From: Alkaliphilus hydrothermalis
Lineage (GTDB): Bacteria; Bacillota; Clostridia; Peptostreptococcales; Natronincolaceae
Direction of reading: 5' to 3'
DNA length: 64,000 bases
Assembly: GCF_016908555.1 (NCBI RefSeq)
Contig: NZ_JAFBEE010000006.1
Span: 83,307-147,306 of the forward strand
Part shown: positions 1 to 8,402 of the stretch, piece by piece
How the letters are laid out: every line of letters starts with the position of its first letter
Position numbering within the stretch: position 1 is the first letter of the stretch
Position numbers and translations under genes: made by a program
Notes under the pieces: generated by a model
Database searches by the model: none
What the model was told of the DNA's origin: nothing
Seen by the model: only the letters and a program-made list of their open reading frames with translations

Positions 1-165
1 ATAGGAGATGCGGGGGCTTCAGAGGCTAGAGACCAACTGGGAAAAATCCTTGGAATTGGTTATGGCAATGCAAAGCAACTACTAAATCGTCTAAATAATT
101 ATGGAGTAACAAGGGAAGAATTCGAAGAAGCGATAAAAACTTTAAAAAGTAGGGATGTTGAATGA
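1..165 (+). CDS. rnmV: Ribonuclease M5, C-terminal fragment
   Basis: Only the last 54 codons are in the window; the gene begins before base 1. RNase M5 is a Toprim-domain endonuclease that matures the 5S rRNA precursor in Firmicutes. The visible end has the conserved family tail: a GDAGASEARDQLG segment, then GIGYGNAKQLLNRLNNYG and an ITREEFE-like stretch (VTREEFEEA). Its stop overlaps the start of rsmA in an ATGA junction, so the two genes are almost certainly translationally coupled, as in the rnmV-ksgA pair of Bacillus. The catalytic Toprim part cannot be inspected. Confidence 0.9.
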   Translation: MGDAGASEARDQLGKILGIGYGNAKQLLNRLNNYGVTREEFEEAIKTLKSRDVE

Positions 166-1025
166 ATAAAATAGCTACACCAAAAAACACGAAAGAAATG
201 GTATCAAAATATGGTTTTCATTTTTCAAAGAGTTTAGGACAAAACTTTTTAGTTGACTACAATATAATTGAGAAGATTATAAGAGGTGCAGGGATTACTA
301 AAGATACTAATGTGATTGAAGTAGGCCCTGGAGCAGGGAGTTTGACTCAAGGATTGTCGGAGGCTGCAAAAAAAGTAGTGGCGGTTGAAATTGATAAAAA
401 GCTGATTCCTATATTAGAGGATACACTTCAGGGTTATGAAAATATTAAGGTTATTAATGAAGATATCTTAAAATTGGATTTGCATCAGTTATTAAAAGAT
501 GAATTCGACGGAGGAGATATCAAGGTAATAGGTAATTTACCCTATTACATTACAACCCCCATCATTATGAAGTTTTTAGAGGAAAAGGTGCCAGTAGAAT
601 CAATAATTATAATGATTCAAAAGGAAGTGGCAGATCGTATGAATGCCAAGCCAGGAAATAAAGACTACGGAGCCTTGTCGGTGGCAGTTCAATATTACTG
701 TACAACTGAGATCATTACGATAGTACCTCCAACGGTATTTATACCTCAACCTAAGGTGGATTCCAGCGTTATTAAATTAAATGTTTTAAAGGAACCAAAG
801 GTAAAAGTAGAACGGGAAGATATCTTCTTTAAGGTGGTCAAGGATGCCTTTGGGAAGCGTAGAAAAACCCTGCTAAATGCCTTAAGCAGTGGGGATCTAC
901 AGTTCAACAAGGATATGGTGAGGGAAGTGCTTAAAGAAAGCAATGTTGATGAAAAGAGAAGAGGAGAAACTCTTTCTCTCGATGAATTTGCCAGTATAGC
1001 AAATGGTTTTGTAAGACGAATATAG
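162..1025 (+). CDS. rsmA: 16S rRNA (adenine1518/1519-N6)-dimethyltransferase KsgA
   Basis: This S-adenosylmethionine-dependent enzyme dimethylates two adjacent adenosines in the 3' terminal helix of 16S rRNA and acts late in 30S assembly. At 287 residues it is the usual family length. The SAM-binding glycine motif VIEVGPGAG lies at residues 51-59 and the catalytic NLPYY motif at 125-129; FGKRRKTL near residue 230 is also typical. The ATG overlaps the rnmV stop by four bases, which fixes the start. A terminator follows. Loss of this enzyme is known in other bacteria to give kasugamycin resistance. Confidence 0.96.
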   Translation: MNKIATPKNTKEMVSKYGFHFSKSLGQNFLVDYNIIEKIIRGAGITKDTNVIEVGPGAGSLTQGLSEAAKKVVAVEIDKKLIPILEDTLQGYENIKVINEDILKLDLHQLLKDEFDGGDIKVIGNLPYYITTPIIMKFLEEKVPVESIIIMIQKEVADRMNAKPGNKDYGALSVAVQYYCTTEIITIVPPTVFIPQPKVDSSVIKLNVLKEPKVKVEREDIFFKVVKDAFGKRRKTLLNALSSGDLQFNKDMVREVLKESNVDEKRRGETLSLDEFASIANGFVRRI

Positions 1026-1037
1026 TACTATTTAACA

Positions 1038-1070
1038 GGGTCTTTCTCCTTATGGGGAGGCCCTTTTTTT
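1038..1070 (+). terminator. Rho-independent terminator after rsmA
   Basis: A GC-rich hairpin with several G-U pairs (gggtctttctcc / ggggaggccc) is followed directly by seven T. It lies 13 bases after the rsmA stop. Confidence 0.8.
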
Positions 1071-1071
1071 G

Positions 1072-1167
1072 TAGGAAAGTTCTACATTAAATAAATGTAA
1101 AAGAGAACTTTTTCGTAAATGAGTTTCAACATAAGTCATCATTTAAACCTCCTAAAGGAAGACTTTG
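1072..1167. repeat. Dispersed repeat pair, copy 1
   Basis: Two motifs here recur near 20.05 kb. Motif A at 1072-1101 matches 20065-20094 over 30 bases with two mismatches (shared core gttctacattaaataaat). Motif B, AAGGAAGACTTTG at 1155-1167, is identical to 20042-20054. Their order is reversed in the second copy. Both copies lie in intergenic DNA just after a terminator. No function is recognised. Confidence 0.5.
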
Positions 1168-1306
1168 TTCTAGAAGTTTAACAATTATTTTATAGGTTAC
1201 TCCAAGCAATGGAAAACAATCTGTAAACAATTTGAGACTTAATACATATAATTATACAGAAGCATTTTTTCTGGAGATAGATCATGATTAAGTTAGGGGG
1301 GAAAAC

Positions 1307-2611
1307 ATGAAAAGACGATACAGGAGATATTTTATTATAATGGAAAATGAAGACAACGGATTTGAAGTATCCAATAATCAGAAACCAAAGGGTCATGCGA
1401 AGGTGGAAGTAAGTAATGACAAAGGGAAAATGGTATTACATTGTCAAAATCTAAAGGATTTATCTGAAAAGCGCATGAGATATCGTTGGTATTTAGTAAA
1501 TACCAATAAAGAAGAACCTACTGTCATAGATATCGGCCCTATGGAGGTGGATGAGAACGGTAAAGGAGAAATTACATGGGAGTTTAATGGTGAAAATGTC
1601 AAAGCCACCAAGGAGGCTATTGATGATTTTAACCTATTAACTATGTTGGTAGAATCCATAGGCGATAATAAAACAATCGTAGCACCATTAGTGGGTTACA
1701 TAGACAAAGAGAAGTTTGATTGGAGAGAGATTCTAGCACAAAGATTCTTTGGTGACACAACCTCCAATAGCTTTTCCAAAAAGCCTAAGCTAGAAAAGAG
1801 TCAGCCGATACCAAAGCCAATACCTGACATAATTCCTAAAAAGGAACAAAATCCTCCATCAAACCTACAGCCAAAGGTGGAAAAACCAGTTAGAGAAGAA
1901 AATAAGCCAAAAGAAGAAAATAAAATAGTAGAAAAACCAATGATTAAAGAAGAAACAATTGTAAAAGAAAAAACAACTGTTAAAGAAACACCAATTGTTA
2001 AAGAAACACAACAAGTAAGAGACCCTCAAACAGTAAATGAGACATCTAAACCAGTACAAGAAAATCAACCTTTTATAAGACCACAAGCAGCTAAAGAGCC
2101 AAAGCACCAAAGGGCTATGGAAAATCCCTATGGCGCCCAAAGTGTATTGAAGTCTCTACAAGGATATATTGAAACTACTGTAAAGATGTTCCCAAAGGTT
2201 AATCCTTTTGAGGAGCCTATTGAGAACTATCAATGGTGGCATATTTATTACAATCAGCAGACAATGTATCGAGCCCACATGCCATTCATAGGTTATATTG
2301 ATGGAGCTAAATACCCAACCCAGTATTATCCCTATCAATATCCGACAGACTGTCAACGACAAGTCTATCAATATCAACATTACTTATTTGGTATTGTATA
2401 TGATGCAAATAAGGAAGTTAAATATTATGTTTATGGTATACCAGGTAGAAAAACTAAGTCTGAACAGCCTTATGGCGGTAAAACGGGCTTCGATTATTGG
2501 AAATCCTGTAGAAGAGGTCATGTAGATGATAGAACTCAAGGGTACTGGCTACTGCACATTGATCCAACAACAGGCGGGGTCGCGAAACCCTTTAAATCAA
2601 CAACAATCTAG
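1307..2611 (+). CDS. Unrecognised protein with Lys/Glu/Pro linker and aromatic C-terminal domain
   Basis: I cannot assign a function. The 434-residue protein has three parts. Residues 1-135 form a compact, probably beta-rich domain. Residues 150-265 form a low-complexity linker rich in K, E, P, V and T with repeated KE/ET motifs. Residues 270-434 form a domain rich in aromatics and Tyr/Gln, including WWHIYYNQQ and YWLLHIDPTTGG. There is no signal peptide or membrane segment, so it is probably cytoplasmic or inside the spore mother cell. It starts at ATG after a GGGGGG ribosome site. It stands alone between terminators. A spore-envelope role is possible from the neighbourhood and the composition of the C-terminal part, but this is inference. 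Confidence 0.8.
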   Translation: MKRRYRRYFIIMENEDNGFEVSNNQKPKGHAKVEVSNDKGKMVLHCQNLKDLSEKRMRYRWYLVNTNKEEPTVIDIGPMEVDENGKGEITWEFNGENVKATKEAIDDFNLLTMLVESIGDNKTIVAPLVGYIDKEKFDWREILAQRFFGDTTSNSFSKKPKLEKSQPIPKPIPDIIPKKEQNPPSNLQPKVEKPVREENKPKEENKIVEKPMIKEETIVKEKTTVKETPIVKETQQVRDPQTVNETSKPVQENQPFIRPQAAKEPKHQRAMENPYGAQSVLKSLQGYIETTVKMFPKVNPFEEPIENYQWWHIYYNQQTMYRAHMPFIGYIDGAKYPTQYYPYQYPTDCQRQVYQYQHYLFGIVYDANKEVKYYVYGIPGRKTKSEQPYGGKTGFDYWKSCRRGHVDDRTQGYWLLHIDPTTGGVAKPFKSTTI

Positions 2612-2627
2612 TGACTATATATAGGAT

Positions 2628-2661
2628 AAGGGAGGGCCTTTTAAAAAAGGCTCTCTTTCTA
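2628..2661 (+). terminator. Terminator after the linker protein
   Basis: The stem gggagggcc/ggctctct, with an A-rich loop, is followed by a T-rich tail (tttct), 17 bases after the stop. Confidence 0.65.
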
Positions 2662-2765
2662 TGAAAAGATGATTACACAACTCAAAAGAAATTAAAGTCC
2701 TAAGCTATAAATATCACCATGTTAGCAAAAGATAATAGGTGAAAAAACATAAAGGGGATGATCTA

Positions 2766-3803
2766 ATGATTGAAACTTATCTATTGTTTTTATTGAGTGC
2801 ATTTGTTGTAATCATGGCTGGGACGAAGTTGTCTAAGTATGGGGACATCATTGCTGAGGCAACTCCTTTGGGTCATTCAATAGTAGGAGGTATATTGATA
2901 GCAGCTGCTACATCTCTTCCTGAGCTTGTAACCAGTGTATCATCAGCTTTGATGGATGCACCTGATATTGCTATTGGAAACGTTTATGGGAGCAATATAT
3001 TTAATTTAATGATATTAGCTTTAGTAGACATATTTCATCAACAGGGGAGATTTTTAGTACATGTAAAATCAAATCATATATTGGCAGCCATGTTTGGTAT
3101 TTTGTTATCTGCAGTCGGTGCCATCGGGCTTTTAGTAGCCCAAGTCTCGGGAATAGACAAAGTAATCGGATGGATTAGTGTCACAAGTATTATTATTTTT
3201 ACAATATATGTTTTTGCCTCCATCATCATTGTAAGATATGAAAATAAAAGCCAAAGGGAGTTAAAAGAAGAAGTAAAGGAGGAGTTGTATATAAAGGGAA
3301 TGATATCAGAAAAACAGGTTAAAAAAGGGAACGTTAGTCTAAGAAGAGCCATTGTGGGTTTTATACTAGCCTCTTTAGTTATTATTTGGGCAGGAATAAA
3401 TTTGACTAAAACAGGTGACCAGATTGCTATAGACACAGGACTGGGCCAAACCTTTGTTGGGACCTTACTAATTGCTGCCACTACATCATTGCCAGAATTA
3501 GTAGCTTCTATGTTTGCCATAAAAATAGGAGCCTATGATATGGCAGTAGGCAGTGTGTTGGGTAGCAACATATTCAATATGTTAATCATTACCGCAACTG
3601 ATGCAGTCTACTTCAAAGGCTCCATTTTCAGTGTTATTGAAATAAATCATGCCATTACTGCTATGGCAGGAATCCTACTGAGCTCTATGGCTGTTATTGG
3701 ACTCTTCTATCGCTCGAAACGTACAATCTTATCAATAGGCTGGGATTCGGTATTTATCTTAACCTTTTACTTAGGAACGGTTTATTTGCTATACATTTCT
3801 TAA
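2766..3803 (+). CDS. Na+/Ca2+ exchanger (CaCA) family protein, YrbG-like
   Basis: This is an integral membrane cation/calcium antiporter-type protein of 345 residues. It has the two inverted-topology alpha repeats that define the family: GGILIAAATSLPELVTS followed by GNVYGSNIFNL in the first half, and GTLLIAATTSLPELVAS followed by GSVLGSNIFNM in the second. The SLPE glutamates are the expected ion-binding acids. A charged cytoplasmic loop of about 45 residues separates the halves. A longer reading frame opens at GTG 2739, but ATG 2766 has the better-placed AAAGGGG site, so I choose it. Real substrate (Ca2+, Na+, K+) cannot be told from sequence. It converges on the rhodanese gene with a 15-base gap. 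Confidence 0.92.
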   Translation: MIETYLLFLLSAFVVIMAGTKLSKYGDIIAEATPLGHSIVGGILIAAATSLPELVTSVSSALMDAPDIAIGNVYGSNIFNLMILALVDIFHQQGRFLVHVKSNHILAAMFGILLSAVGAIGLLVAQVSGIDKVIGWISVTSIIIFTIYVFASIIIVRYENKSQRELKEEVKEELYIKGMISEKQVKKGNVSLRRAIVGFILASLVIIWAGINLTKTGDQIAIDTGLGQTFVGTLLIAATTSLPELVASMFAIKIGAYDMAVGSVLGSNIFNMLIITATDAVYFKGSIFSVIEINHAITAMAGILLSSMAVIGLFYRSKRTILSIGWDSVFILTFYLGTVYLLYIS

Positions 3804-3818
3804 AGGCTTAATGATTAT

Positions 3819-4265
3819 TTAATGAACTTTTTTAATTTCATAGGGCCATTTTTGGTAACCACCGATAAGGGCAAAGACCCTTGGAAATCCAGACTCTGCC
3901 ATGAGTTTAGATGCTTTTAAACTCTCTTTACCATTATCACAGTAGATTAAGTAAGTATCATCAGGACTAAGGGTTGCCATTTGAGCCTTTAAATCCTTGT
4001 AAGGAACAAACTGTGCGTTACTTATGTGTCCTTGGTTGTAATCCTGCTGAGATCGAACATCAAGAATGACAATTTGGGGGTTATTTTGTATAAATATATT
4101 GGCCTCTTCAGGGAGAAGTTTTTGATAGTTATACTTGAGCTGACTATTACTGCTGACGGGACGTTCCTCAGATAATTGACCTAAAATAATTAAACCAATA
4201 ATTAGAGCAATCACTACGCCAATGGTTATATACAAATCCCTTTTTCTAAAAACAAAGATACGCAT
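3819..4265 (-). CDS. Membrane-anchored rhodanese-like protein
   Basis: A 148-residue protein with an N-terminal membrane anchor (about residues 11-30, ITIGVVIALIIGLIILG) and one rhodanese domain facing outward. ILDVRSQQDYNQGHI is the classic CH2A-type motif and YCDNGKES holds the active-site cysteine (Cys109), so sulfur or redox transfer activity is possible. The family moves sulfane sulfur or binds partners; the true substrate is unknown. It starts at ATG after a GAGGGGTG site and is transcribed alone or after the ytrH/ytrI-like pair. Confidence 0.88.
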   Translation of the reverse strand: MRIFVFRKRDLYITIGVVIALIIGLIILGQLSEERPVSSNSQLKYNYQKLLPEEANIFIQNNPQIVILDVRSQQDYNQGHISNAQFVPYKDLKAQMATLSPDDTYLIYCDNGKESLKASKLMAESGFPRVFALIGGYQKWPYEIKKVH

Positions 4266-4344
4266 TATTTCACCCCTCTATACTTTTTTATTAGCTTGAT
4301 ATAATATATGGGTTAAAAATAAGCTTTATTACGGTATTGATGAA

Positions 4345-4791
4345 TTACTCCAATAATTTGGCTGAGACTGATACTGAAATTTTTTGACTGATAATAATAT
4401 AATCCACCAACAACTTAAAATGCTTATCTTCTATACCTATGATTCGTTGTTGAAGTATTTTGTGAATCATGACACCATCGATTGAGTCTAAATCACGACC
4501 AACTAAATCGGACAAGTAAAATTGTATGTTTTTTTTAATTTCATCTTTTACCAGCGGATTACCATTATAATTTACAAGGATATCTAAGTCTTTTACGATA
4601 ATTAGACTTTGCTTCTTAATATTTTCATTCAATCTTTCTAGTTTAATTTCCTTATCCAAAAGTTCGGTGGTCAATTGACTCTGGATACCATAGAGACGGT
4701 CAAGGGTTTGCATTTGATAGAGGGCCATGATTGCCAAGCCAAGGAATAATCCTAGAGTAAAGACTGATAATAATTGGGGCCATTTTTTCAT
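4345..4791 (-). CDS. YtrI-like sporulation membrane protein
   Basis: A 148-residue protein with one N-terminal membrane segment (about residues 7-26) and a helical extracytoplasmic part with a short coiled coil (LLDKEIKLERLNENIKK). The sequence alone is hard to place. It follows the ytrH gene with an ATGA overlap, the same arrangement as the sigma-E-controlled ytrH-ytrI pair of Bacillus. The YtrI name therefore rests on position, size and topology, not on a motif. It probably acts in the forespore-surrounding membrane with YtrH. Confidence 0.65.
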   Translation of the reverse strand: MKKWPQLLSVFTLGLFLGLAIMALYQMQTLDRLYGIQSQLTTELLDKEIKLERLNENIKKQSLIIVKDLDILVNYNGNPLVKDEIKKNIQFYLSDLVGRDLDSIDGVMIHKILQQRIIGIEDKHFKLLVDYIIISQKISVSVSAKLLE

Positions 4792-5117
4792 AGCTTATTG
4801 ACGCCTCCTAAATAGTAGATAATGCGATAGCCCATCTGGGCCCCTGATAAAGCACTTAAAATATAAAATACTTGTTTTAAAAGCCCCCTAATATCACCGT
4901 TAAAGACCCCCACCTCTAATATTTTAAAAGAAGGAAGGGTTCCCCCCAGTGCCACTATTACTGCCCAGAGTTTAATCTTATCACACAAATCCAGCATTGA
5001 TTTTAGAGGTGGATGGCCACTAAAGGTTGCTGCGATTCCTCCAAAAACACATCCCCCAAGAATAACCCCCAAAGATATGAAGAAGTTATATAGTAGATTT
5101 TGCAAAAAAGTGATCAT
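4788..5117 (-). CDS. ytrH: Sporulation membrane protein YtrH
   Basis: A 109-residue polytopic membrane protein with the YtrH family pattern: FFISLGVILGGCVFGG, a hydrophilic KSMLDLCDKIKLWAVIVALGGT segment in the middle, and a C-terminal SGAQMGYRI helix. In Bacillus, YtrH is made in the mother cell under sigma-E and is needed for efficient sporulation. The start is ATG with a ribosome site in the AAGGAAGGTGGGGG stretch just upstream. It overlaps the next gene (YtrI-like) by four bases, so they form an operon. Confidence 0.85.
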   Translation of the reverse strand: MITFLQNLLYNFFISLGVILGGCVFGGIAATFSGHPPLKSMLDLCDKIKLWAVIVALGGTLPSFKILEVGVFNGDIRGLLKQVFYILSALSGAQMGYRIIYYLGGVNKL

Positions 5118-5208
5118 ATTCCCCCACCTTCCTTTTGATAATAGTAATGAAGATTTCCATTATAGAATAATATGGCAAAAATTTAAAATAAATGAATAAA
5201 AGATAGTT

Positions 5209-5235
5209 GCATAAATTCATTTAAAACATAGGATA
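5209..5235 (+). promoter_or_regulatory. Candidate sigma-K/E-type promoter for the coat-like gene
   Basis: CATAGGATA at 5227-5235 fits the mother-cell sigma-K -10 pattern CATAnnnTA exactly. A GC (consensus AC) lies 16 bases upstream. It is 13 bases before the ribosome site of the coat-like gene. The same nonamer recurs before yabQ. Confidence 0.45.
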
Positions 5236-5263
5236 TAAGAAAATGAAGGGAGGAGGGAAAATA

Positions 5264-5764
5264 ATGAAACATTATCCATATTATAACCCAAGTCACTATC
5301 CATGTCCTTATCCGTATCAAGGGGGCCAAGGAATGTATGGAGTGCCAAACATGTATCTAGATATGTACGAAGATCGTCGAAGATTGATGGATATGTATCC
5401 AGCCTGCTATAGAAGAATATATCCTCAAGTACAAGAGATGTGTAGACATATGGACGTACCTACCAATCCAAGAATGTATCCTTATGTTGACCCTACAATG
5501 TTAGAAGAAATGATCAATCAAGTTTATGCAATGGAGATGGGGGAAGCAACTAGTCAGCAAAGAGGATTTTTGAGGGATATTATTACAATTCTATTCATAA
5601 GAGAGCTATTAGGCCGTAGAAGAAGATATTATAATGACTATCAATATCCTGGTGTTGGATATCCTGATACTCCAGGATTTCCAGGAGGAGGCTTTCCAGG
5701 AGGAGGCTTTCCAGGAGTAGGTAACCCAGGAATAGGTAACCCTGGAATAGGCCCCTTTATTTAA
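5264..5764 (+). CDS. Tyr/Pro/Gly-rich spore-coat-like protein
   Basis: A 166-residue protein of very biased composition. It has a Tyr/Pro-rich head (MKHYPYYNPSHYPCPYPY), a central conserved-looking segment with CYRRIYPQVQEMC and DPTMLEEMINQVY, and a Gly/Phe/Pro tail of repeated FPGGG and GNPGIG units. Small Clostridia proteins with a similar central segment and Tyr/Pro ends are usual in spore coats, but I cannot name a family. Start ATG 5264 has a GGGAGGAGGG site eight bases upstream; an in-frame ATG 21 bases earlier overlaps that site and is less likely. A mother-cell promoter candidate precedes it. Confidence 0.75.
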   Translation: MKHYPYYNPSHYPCPYPYQGGQGMYGVPNMYLDMYEDRRRLMDMYPACYRRIYPQVQEMCRHMDVPTNPRMYPYVDPTMLEEMINQVYAMEMGEATSQQRGFLRDIITILFIRELLGRRRRYYNDYQYPGVGYPDTPGFPGGGFPGGGFPGVGNPGIGNPGIGPFI

Positions 5765-5775
5765 AATTTTAACCA

Positions 5776-5812
5776 CAAAAAAGCTAGACCATTTGGTCTA
5801 GCTTTACTTTTT
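5776..5812. terminator. Bidirectional terminator between convergent genes
   Basis: A perfect stem AAAGCTAGACC / GGTCTAGCTTT with a four-base loop (attt). It has A-rich sequence on one side and T-rich on the other, so it can stop transcription from both sides. Confidence 0.9.
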
Positions 5813-6262
5813 CTTCGAAAATATTTTAGCTGTACTAACAATTTTATGGAATTTATCTTTTTCCTTCATGATTCCCTTAAATAATAAATAGATAGCTGTA
5901 GAAGGTAGGAGATTATATTTGTACAGGAACATACCTAGATATATAGATATATTATCTACGGAGGTGGTATCGGCTAAGTAAAGCTTTTGGTTGGGTACTT
6001 GAAGAATATCAAAGACTGATTGTAGGGCTGGCAATAGAATTGTTTCAGAATTTGCAACGTTTAATACAAAAACTTTATTGTCCTCTTGATCATTACCAAC
6101 ATATAAAAGTCTTCCCAATGCCTCTTGGTTTTTACTAAAAAATTGGTGAAGGTTTTTTGAGTACTCCTTCTGTGGAGCTTCCACTGAAAAATTGGCTAAA
6201 TGAATAGCAGCAGCCACAGAAACCACTATGGAGTTATTGACACCATAATAGACAATATACAT
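5804..6262 (-). CDS. DUF3189-like protein
   Basis: A 152-residue protein starting MYIVYYGVNNSIVVSVAAAIHLANF, which resembles the opening of the DUF3189 family found in spore-forming Firmicutes (a beta strand, a short loop and then AAAIHL). The rest alternates short strands and helices. There is no membrane segment or signal peptide. Function of the family is unknown. Its stop lies inside the terminator hairpin shared with the coat-like gene. The assignment rests mainly on the N-terminus, so it is moderate. Confidence 0.65.
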   Translation of the reverse strand: MYIVYYGVNNSIVVSVAAAIHLANFSVEAPQKEYSKNLHQFFSKNQEALGRLLYVGNDQEDNKVFVLNVANSETILLPALQSVFDILQVPNQKLYLADTTSVDNISIYLGMFLYKYNLLPSTAIYLLFKGIMKEKDKFHKIVSTAKIFSKKK

Positions 6263-6585
6263 AAGACTCCTCCTAAAGTCATTCTAAGATGTATCTTGTG
6301 TATTTTACTAAAAAAATATGTGTATCTTTCAAATATAAGCCTTAAACGTATAAAATATTTATTATATAATAAATATATTTAAAAGTAAATATATTTAAAA
6401 TTTACAAATATTCAATGTGTCAATCTGTTAATAAATCAAAATCGACAATTTTCGGCATTTTACAATCTTGGAATGTCAATAAAGATTGGAAAACACACAA
6501 AATTCTGTTAATTTACACTTTTGAATATATTGCAAGCTAGTAAAAAATATTACGAAAATTTAACATATTACATAAGCTTATTTTA
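6263..6585. other. AT-rich intergenic region
   Basis: About 320 bases of very AT-rich DNA between the divergent DUF3189-like gene and the AbgT gene. The right end holds the AbgT promoter. AATTTTCGGCATTTT near 6455 looks a little like a CodY box but has four mismatches. No reading frame with a ribosome site is visible. Confidence 0.5.
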
Positions 6586-6614
6586 TTGATTTTGGTGACA
6601 ATTCGTAATATACT
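6586..6614 (+). promoter_or_regulatory. Sigma-A-type promoter of the AbgT gene
   Basis: TTGATT at 6586-6591, a 17-base spacer and TATACT at 6609-6614. Transcription would start near 6621, about 54 bases before the start codon. Confidence 0.75.
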
Positions 6615-6635
6615 TGTTCAAGACTAATAATTTTT

Positions 6636-6650
6636 TTCAAAACGTTTTCA
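6636..6650. promoter_or_regulatory. cre-like operator (CcpA) in the AbgT leader
   Basis: TTCAAAACGTTTTCA fits the cre consensus WTGWAARCGYWWWCW in 14 of 15 positions and has a palindromic AAAACGTTTT core. It lies about 15-30 bases downstream of the predicted start, where bound CcpA would block RNA polymerase. Confidence 0.6.
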
Positions 6651-6674
6651 TAAAATTTTAAGGAGGGTGAAACA

Positions 6675-8225
6675 ATGGGTGTAAACACATCTACGAAGAA
6701 AAAAGGACTTTTTAATAAGTTCCTTGACGTGATTGAAGTAGTTGGTAATAAACTACCAGATCCCGTAACGCTATTTGCAATTTTTGGTTTATTAGTAATC
6801 GTTATTTCTCATTTTGCTGCAAAAGCTGGAGTTATGGTTGAGTTCGAGTCAATCAACCGTGCTACTGGTGCTTTAGAACCACAAAGAGTTGAGGCTGTAA
6901 GCTTACTTACAAAAGCCGGTATTCGAAGAATTTTCTCAGAAGCAGTAACTAACTTCACAGGCTTCCCGCCATTAGGAACAGTATTAGTTGCTATGCTTGG
7001 AGTAGGGGTTGCTGAAGGAACAGGATTAATCGGAGCAGCACTTAGAAAGTTAGTTTTAAGTACACCAAAAAGATTAATTACAGCTGTAGTTGTATTTGCA
7101 GGTATTATGTCTAATATAGCTTCTGACGCTGGCTATGTAGTTTTAGTTCCATTAGGAGCATTAGTATTCATAAGCTTTAAGCGTCATCCATTAGCAGGTC
7201 TTGCAGCAGCATTTGCTGGGGTATCTGGTGGATTCAGTGCAAACTTATTATTTGGTACAATCGATACATTATTAGGTGGTATCAGTGGAGCGGCAGCATC
7301 AATGATTCAACCAGGATACGAAGTTGGTATCACTGCTAACTGGTACTTCATGCTTGTATCAACTTTCGTAATCACTGCTGTAGGTACTTTTGTTACTGAA
7401 AGAATTGTAGAGCCAAGACTTGGCGAATACAAAGGTGAATCTAATGTGGAAATCGAAGAAATCAGTGCTAAAGAATCTAAAGGTTTAATGTGGGCTGGTA
7501 TTTCTTTATTAGCATACATTGGAATCTTATTAGCTTTAACTTTACCAGAAAATGCAATTCTTAGAAGTGATGCAGGCAAATTATTATCTGGATCTGCTTT
7601 CATGGCTGGAATGGTGCCAATTATTGCTGCATTCTTCTTAATTCCAGGAATCGCTTATGGTATCGCTGCAGGAACTGTAAAAAGTGACAAGGATATTGCA
7701 AAGCATATGGGTAAAGCTATGTCATCTATGGGTGGATACCTTGTATTAGCATTTGTGGCATCTCAGTTTATTGCTTACTTCTCTTGGACTAACTTAGGTA
7801 CAATCTTAGCTGTTAACGGTGCGGACTTCCTTAAGGCAATCAACTTAACGGGTGCTCCATTACTGATTGGATTTATCTTAGTTTCTGGATTCATTAACCT
7901 ATTCATTGGTAGTGCTTCTGCGAAATGGGCAATCATGGCTCCGGTTTTCGTACCAATGTTCATGCAACTTGGATACTCACCAGAGTTTACGCAATTAGCC
8001 TACAGAATTGGTGATTCAACTACAAATATTATTTCACCATTAATGTCTTACTTTGCAATCGTTATTGCATTTGCTCAAAAATATGATAAGAAGACAGGTA
8101 TCGGTACACTAATTGCTACGATGCTACCATACTCAATGTTGTTCTTACTTTTCTGGACATTATTATTCTTAGTATGGTTCACATTCAGAATACCACTAGG
8201 ACCAGATGCATTTATCAGATTATAA
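6675..8225 (+). CDS. AbgT family transporter
   Basis: A 516-residue polytopic membrane protein of the AbgT family. Members import p-aminobenzoyl-glutamate or export antimetabolites such as sulfonamides. The family opening LPDPVTLFAIFGLLVIVIS, the internal SNIASDAGYVVLVPLGA segment and FIGSASAKWAIMAPVFVPM, followed by RIGDSTTNIISPLMSYF, are diagnostic. It starts at ATG after AAGGAGGGTG. It has its own promoter and terminator. The next gene is a separately promoted M20 dipeptidase, so a peptide or acyl-glutamate import-and-cleave pair is plausible; substrate and direction are inferred. Confidence 0.93.
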   Translation: MGVNTSTKKKGLFNKFLDVIEVVGNKLPDPVTLFAIFGLLVIVISHFAAKAGVMVEFESINRATGALEPQRVEAVSLLTKAGIRRIFSEAVTNFTGFPPLGTVLVAMLGVGVAEGTGLIGAALRKLVLSTPKRLITAVVVFAGIMSNIASDAGYVVLVPLGALVFISFKRHPLAGLAAAFAGVSGGFSANLLFGTIDTLLGGISGAAASMIQPGYEVGITANWYFMLVSTFVITAVGTFVTERIVEPRLGEYKGESNVEIEEISAKESKGLMWAGISLLAYIGILLALTLPENAILRSDAGKLLSGSAFMAGMVPIIAAFFLIPGIAYGIAAGTVKSDKDIAKHMGKAMSSMGGYLVLAFVASQFIAYFSWTNLGTILAVNGADFLKAINLTGAPLLIGFILVSGFINLFIGSASAKWAIMAPVFVPMFMQLGYSPEFTQLAYRIGDSTTNIISPLMSYFAIVIAFAQKYDKKTGIGTLIATMLPYSMLFLLFWTLLFLVWFTFRIPLGPDAFIRL

Positions 8226-8252
8226 AATCACTATTTAATTTTAATACAACGA

Positions 8253-8280
8253 AGGTACCGTATACCGGTACCTTTTTTTT
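8253..8280 (+). terminator. Terminator after the AbgT gene
   Basis: Perfect stem AGGTACCG / CGGTACCT with a five-base loop and eight T. Confidence 0.92.
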
Positions 8281-8312
8281 CAAGAAATATATAAAATATA
8301 CAGGAAAGTGTT

Positions 8313-8341
8313 TTGACTTTATGGTTATAATAATTTAGAAT
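8313..8341 (+). promoter_or_regulatory. Sigma-A-type promoter of the M20 peptidase gene
   Basis: TTGACT at 8313-8318, a 17-base spacer and TAGAAT at 8336-8341; about 60 bases before the start codon. Confidence 0.75.
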
Positions 8342-8402
8342 ATGGGTAAACAATAAAACATAGGTTTTACAGAAAGCTTTGATACATAAGGAGGAATAGT
8401 AA

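Noticed and set aside
6450..6470. CodY-like box AATTTTCGGCATTTT
   Set aside because: Four mismatches to the 15-base consensus; expected by chance in DNA this AT-rich.
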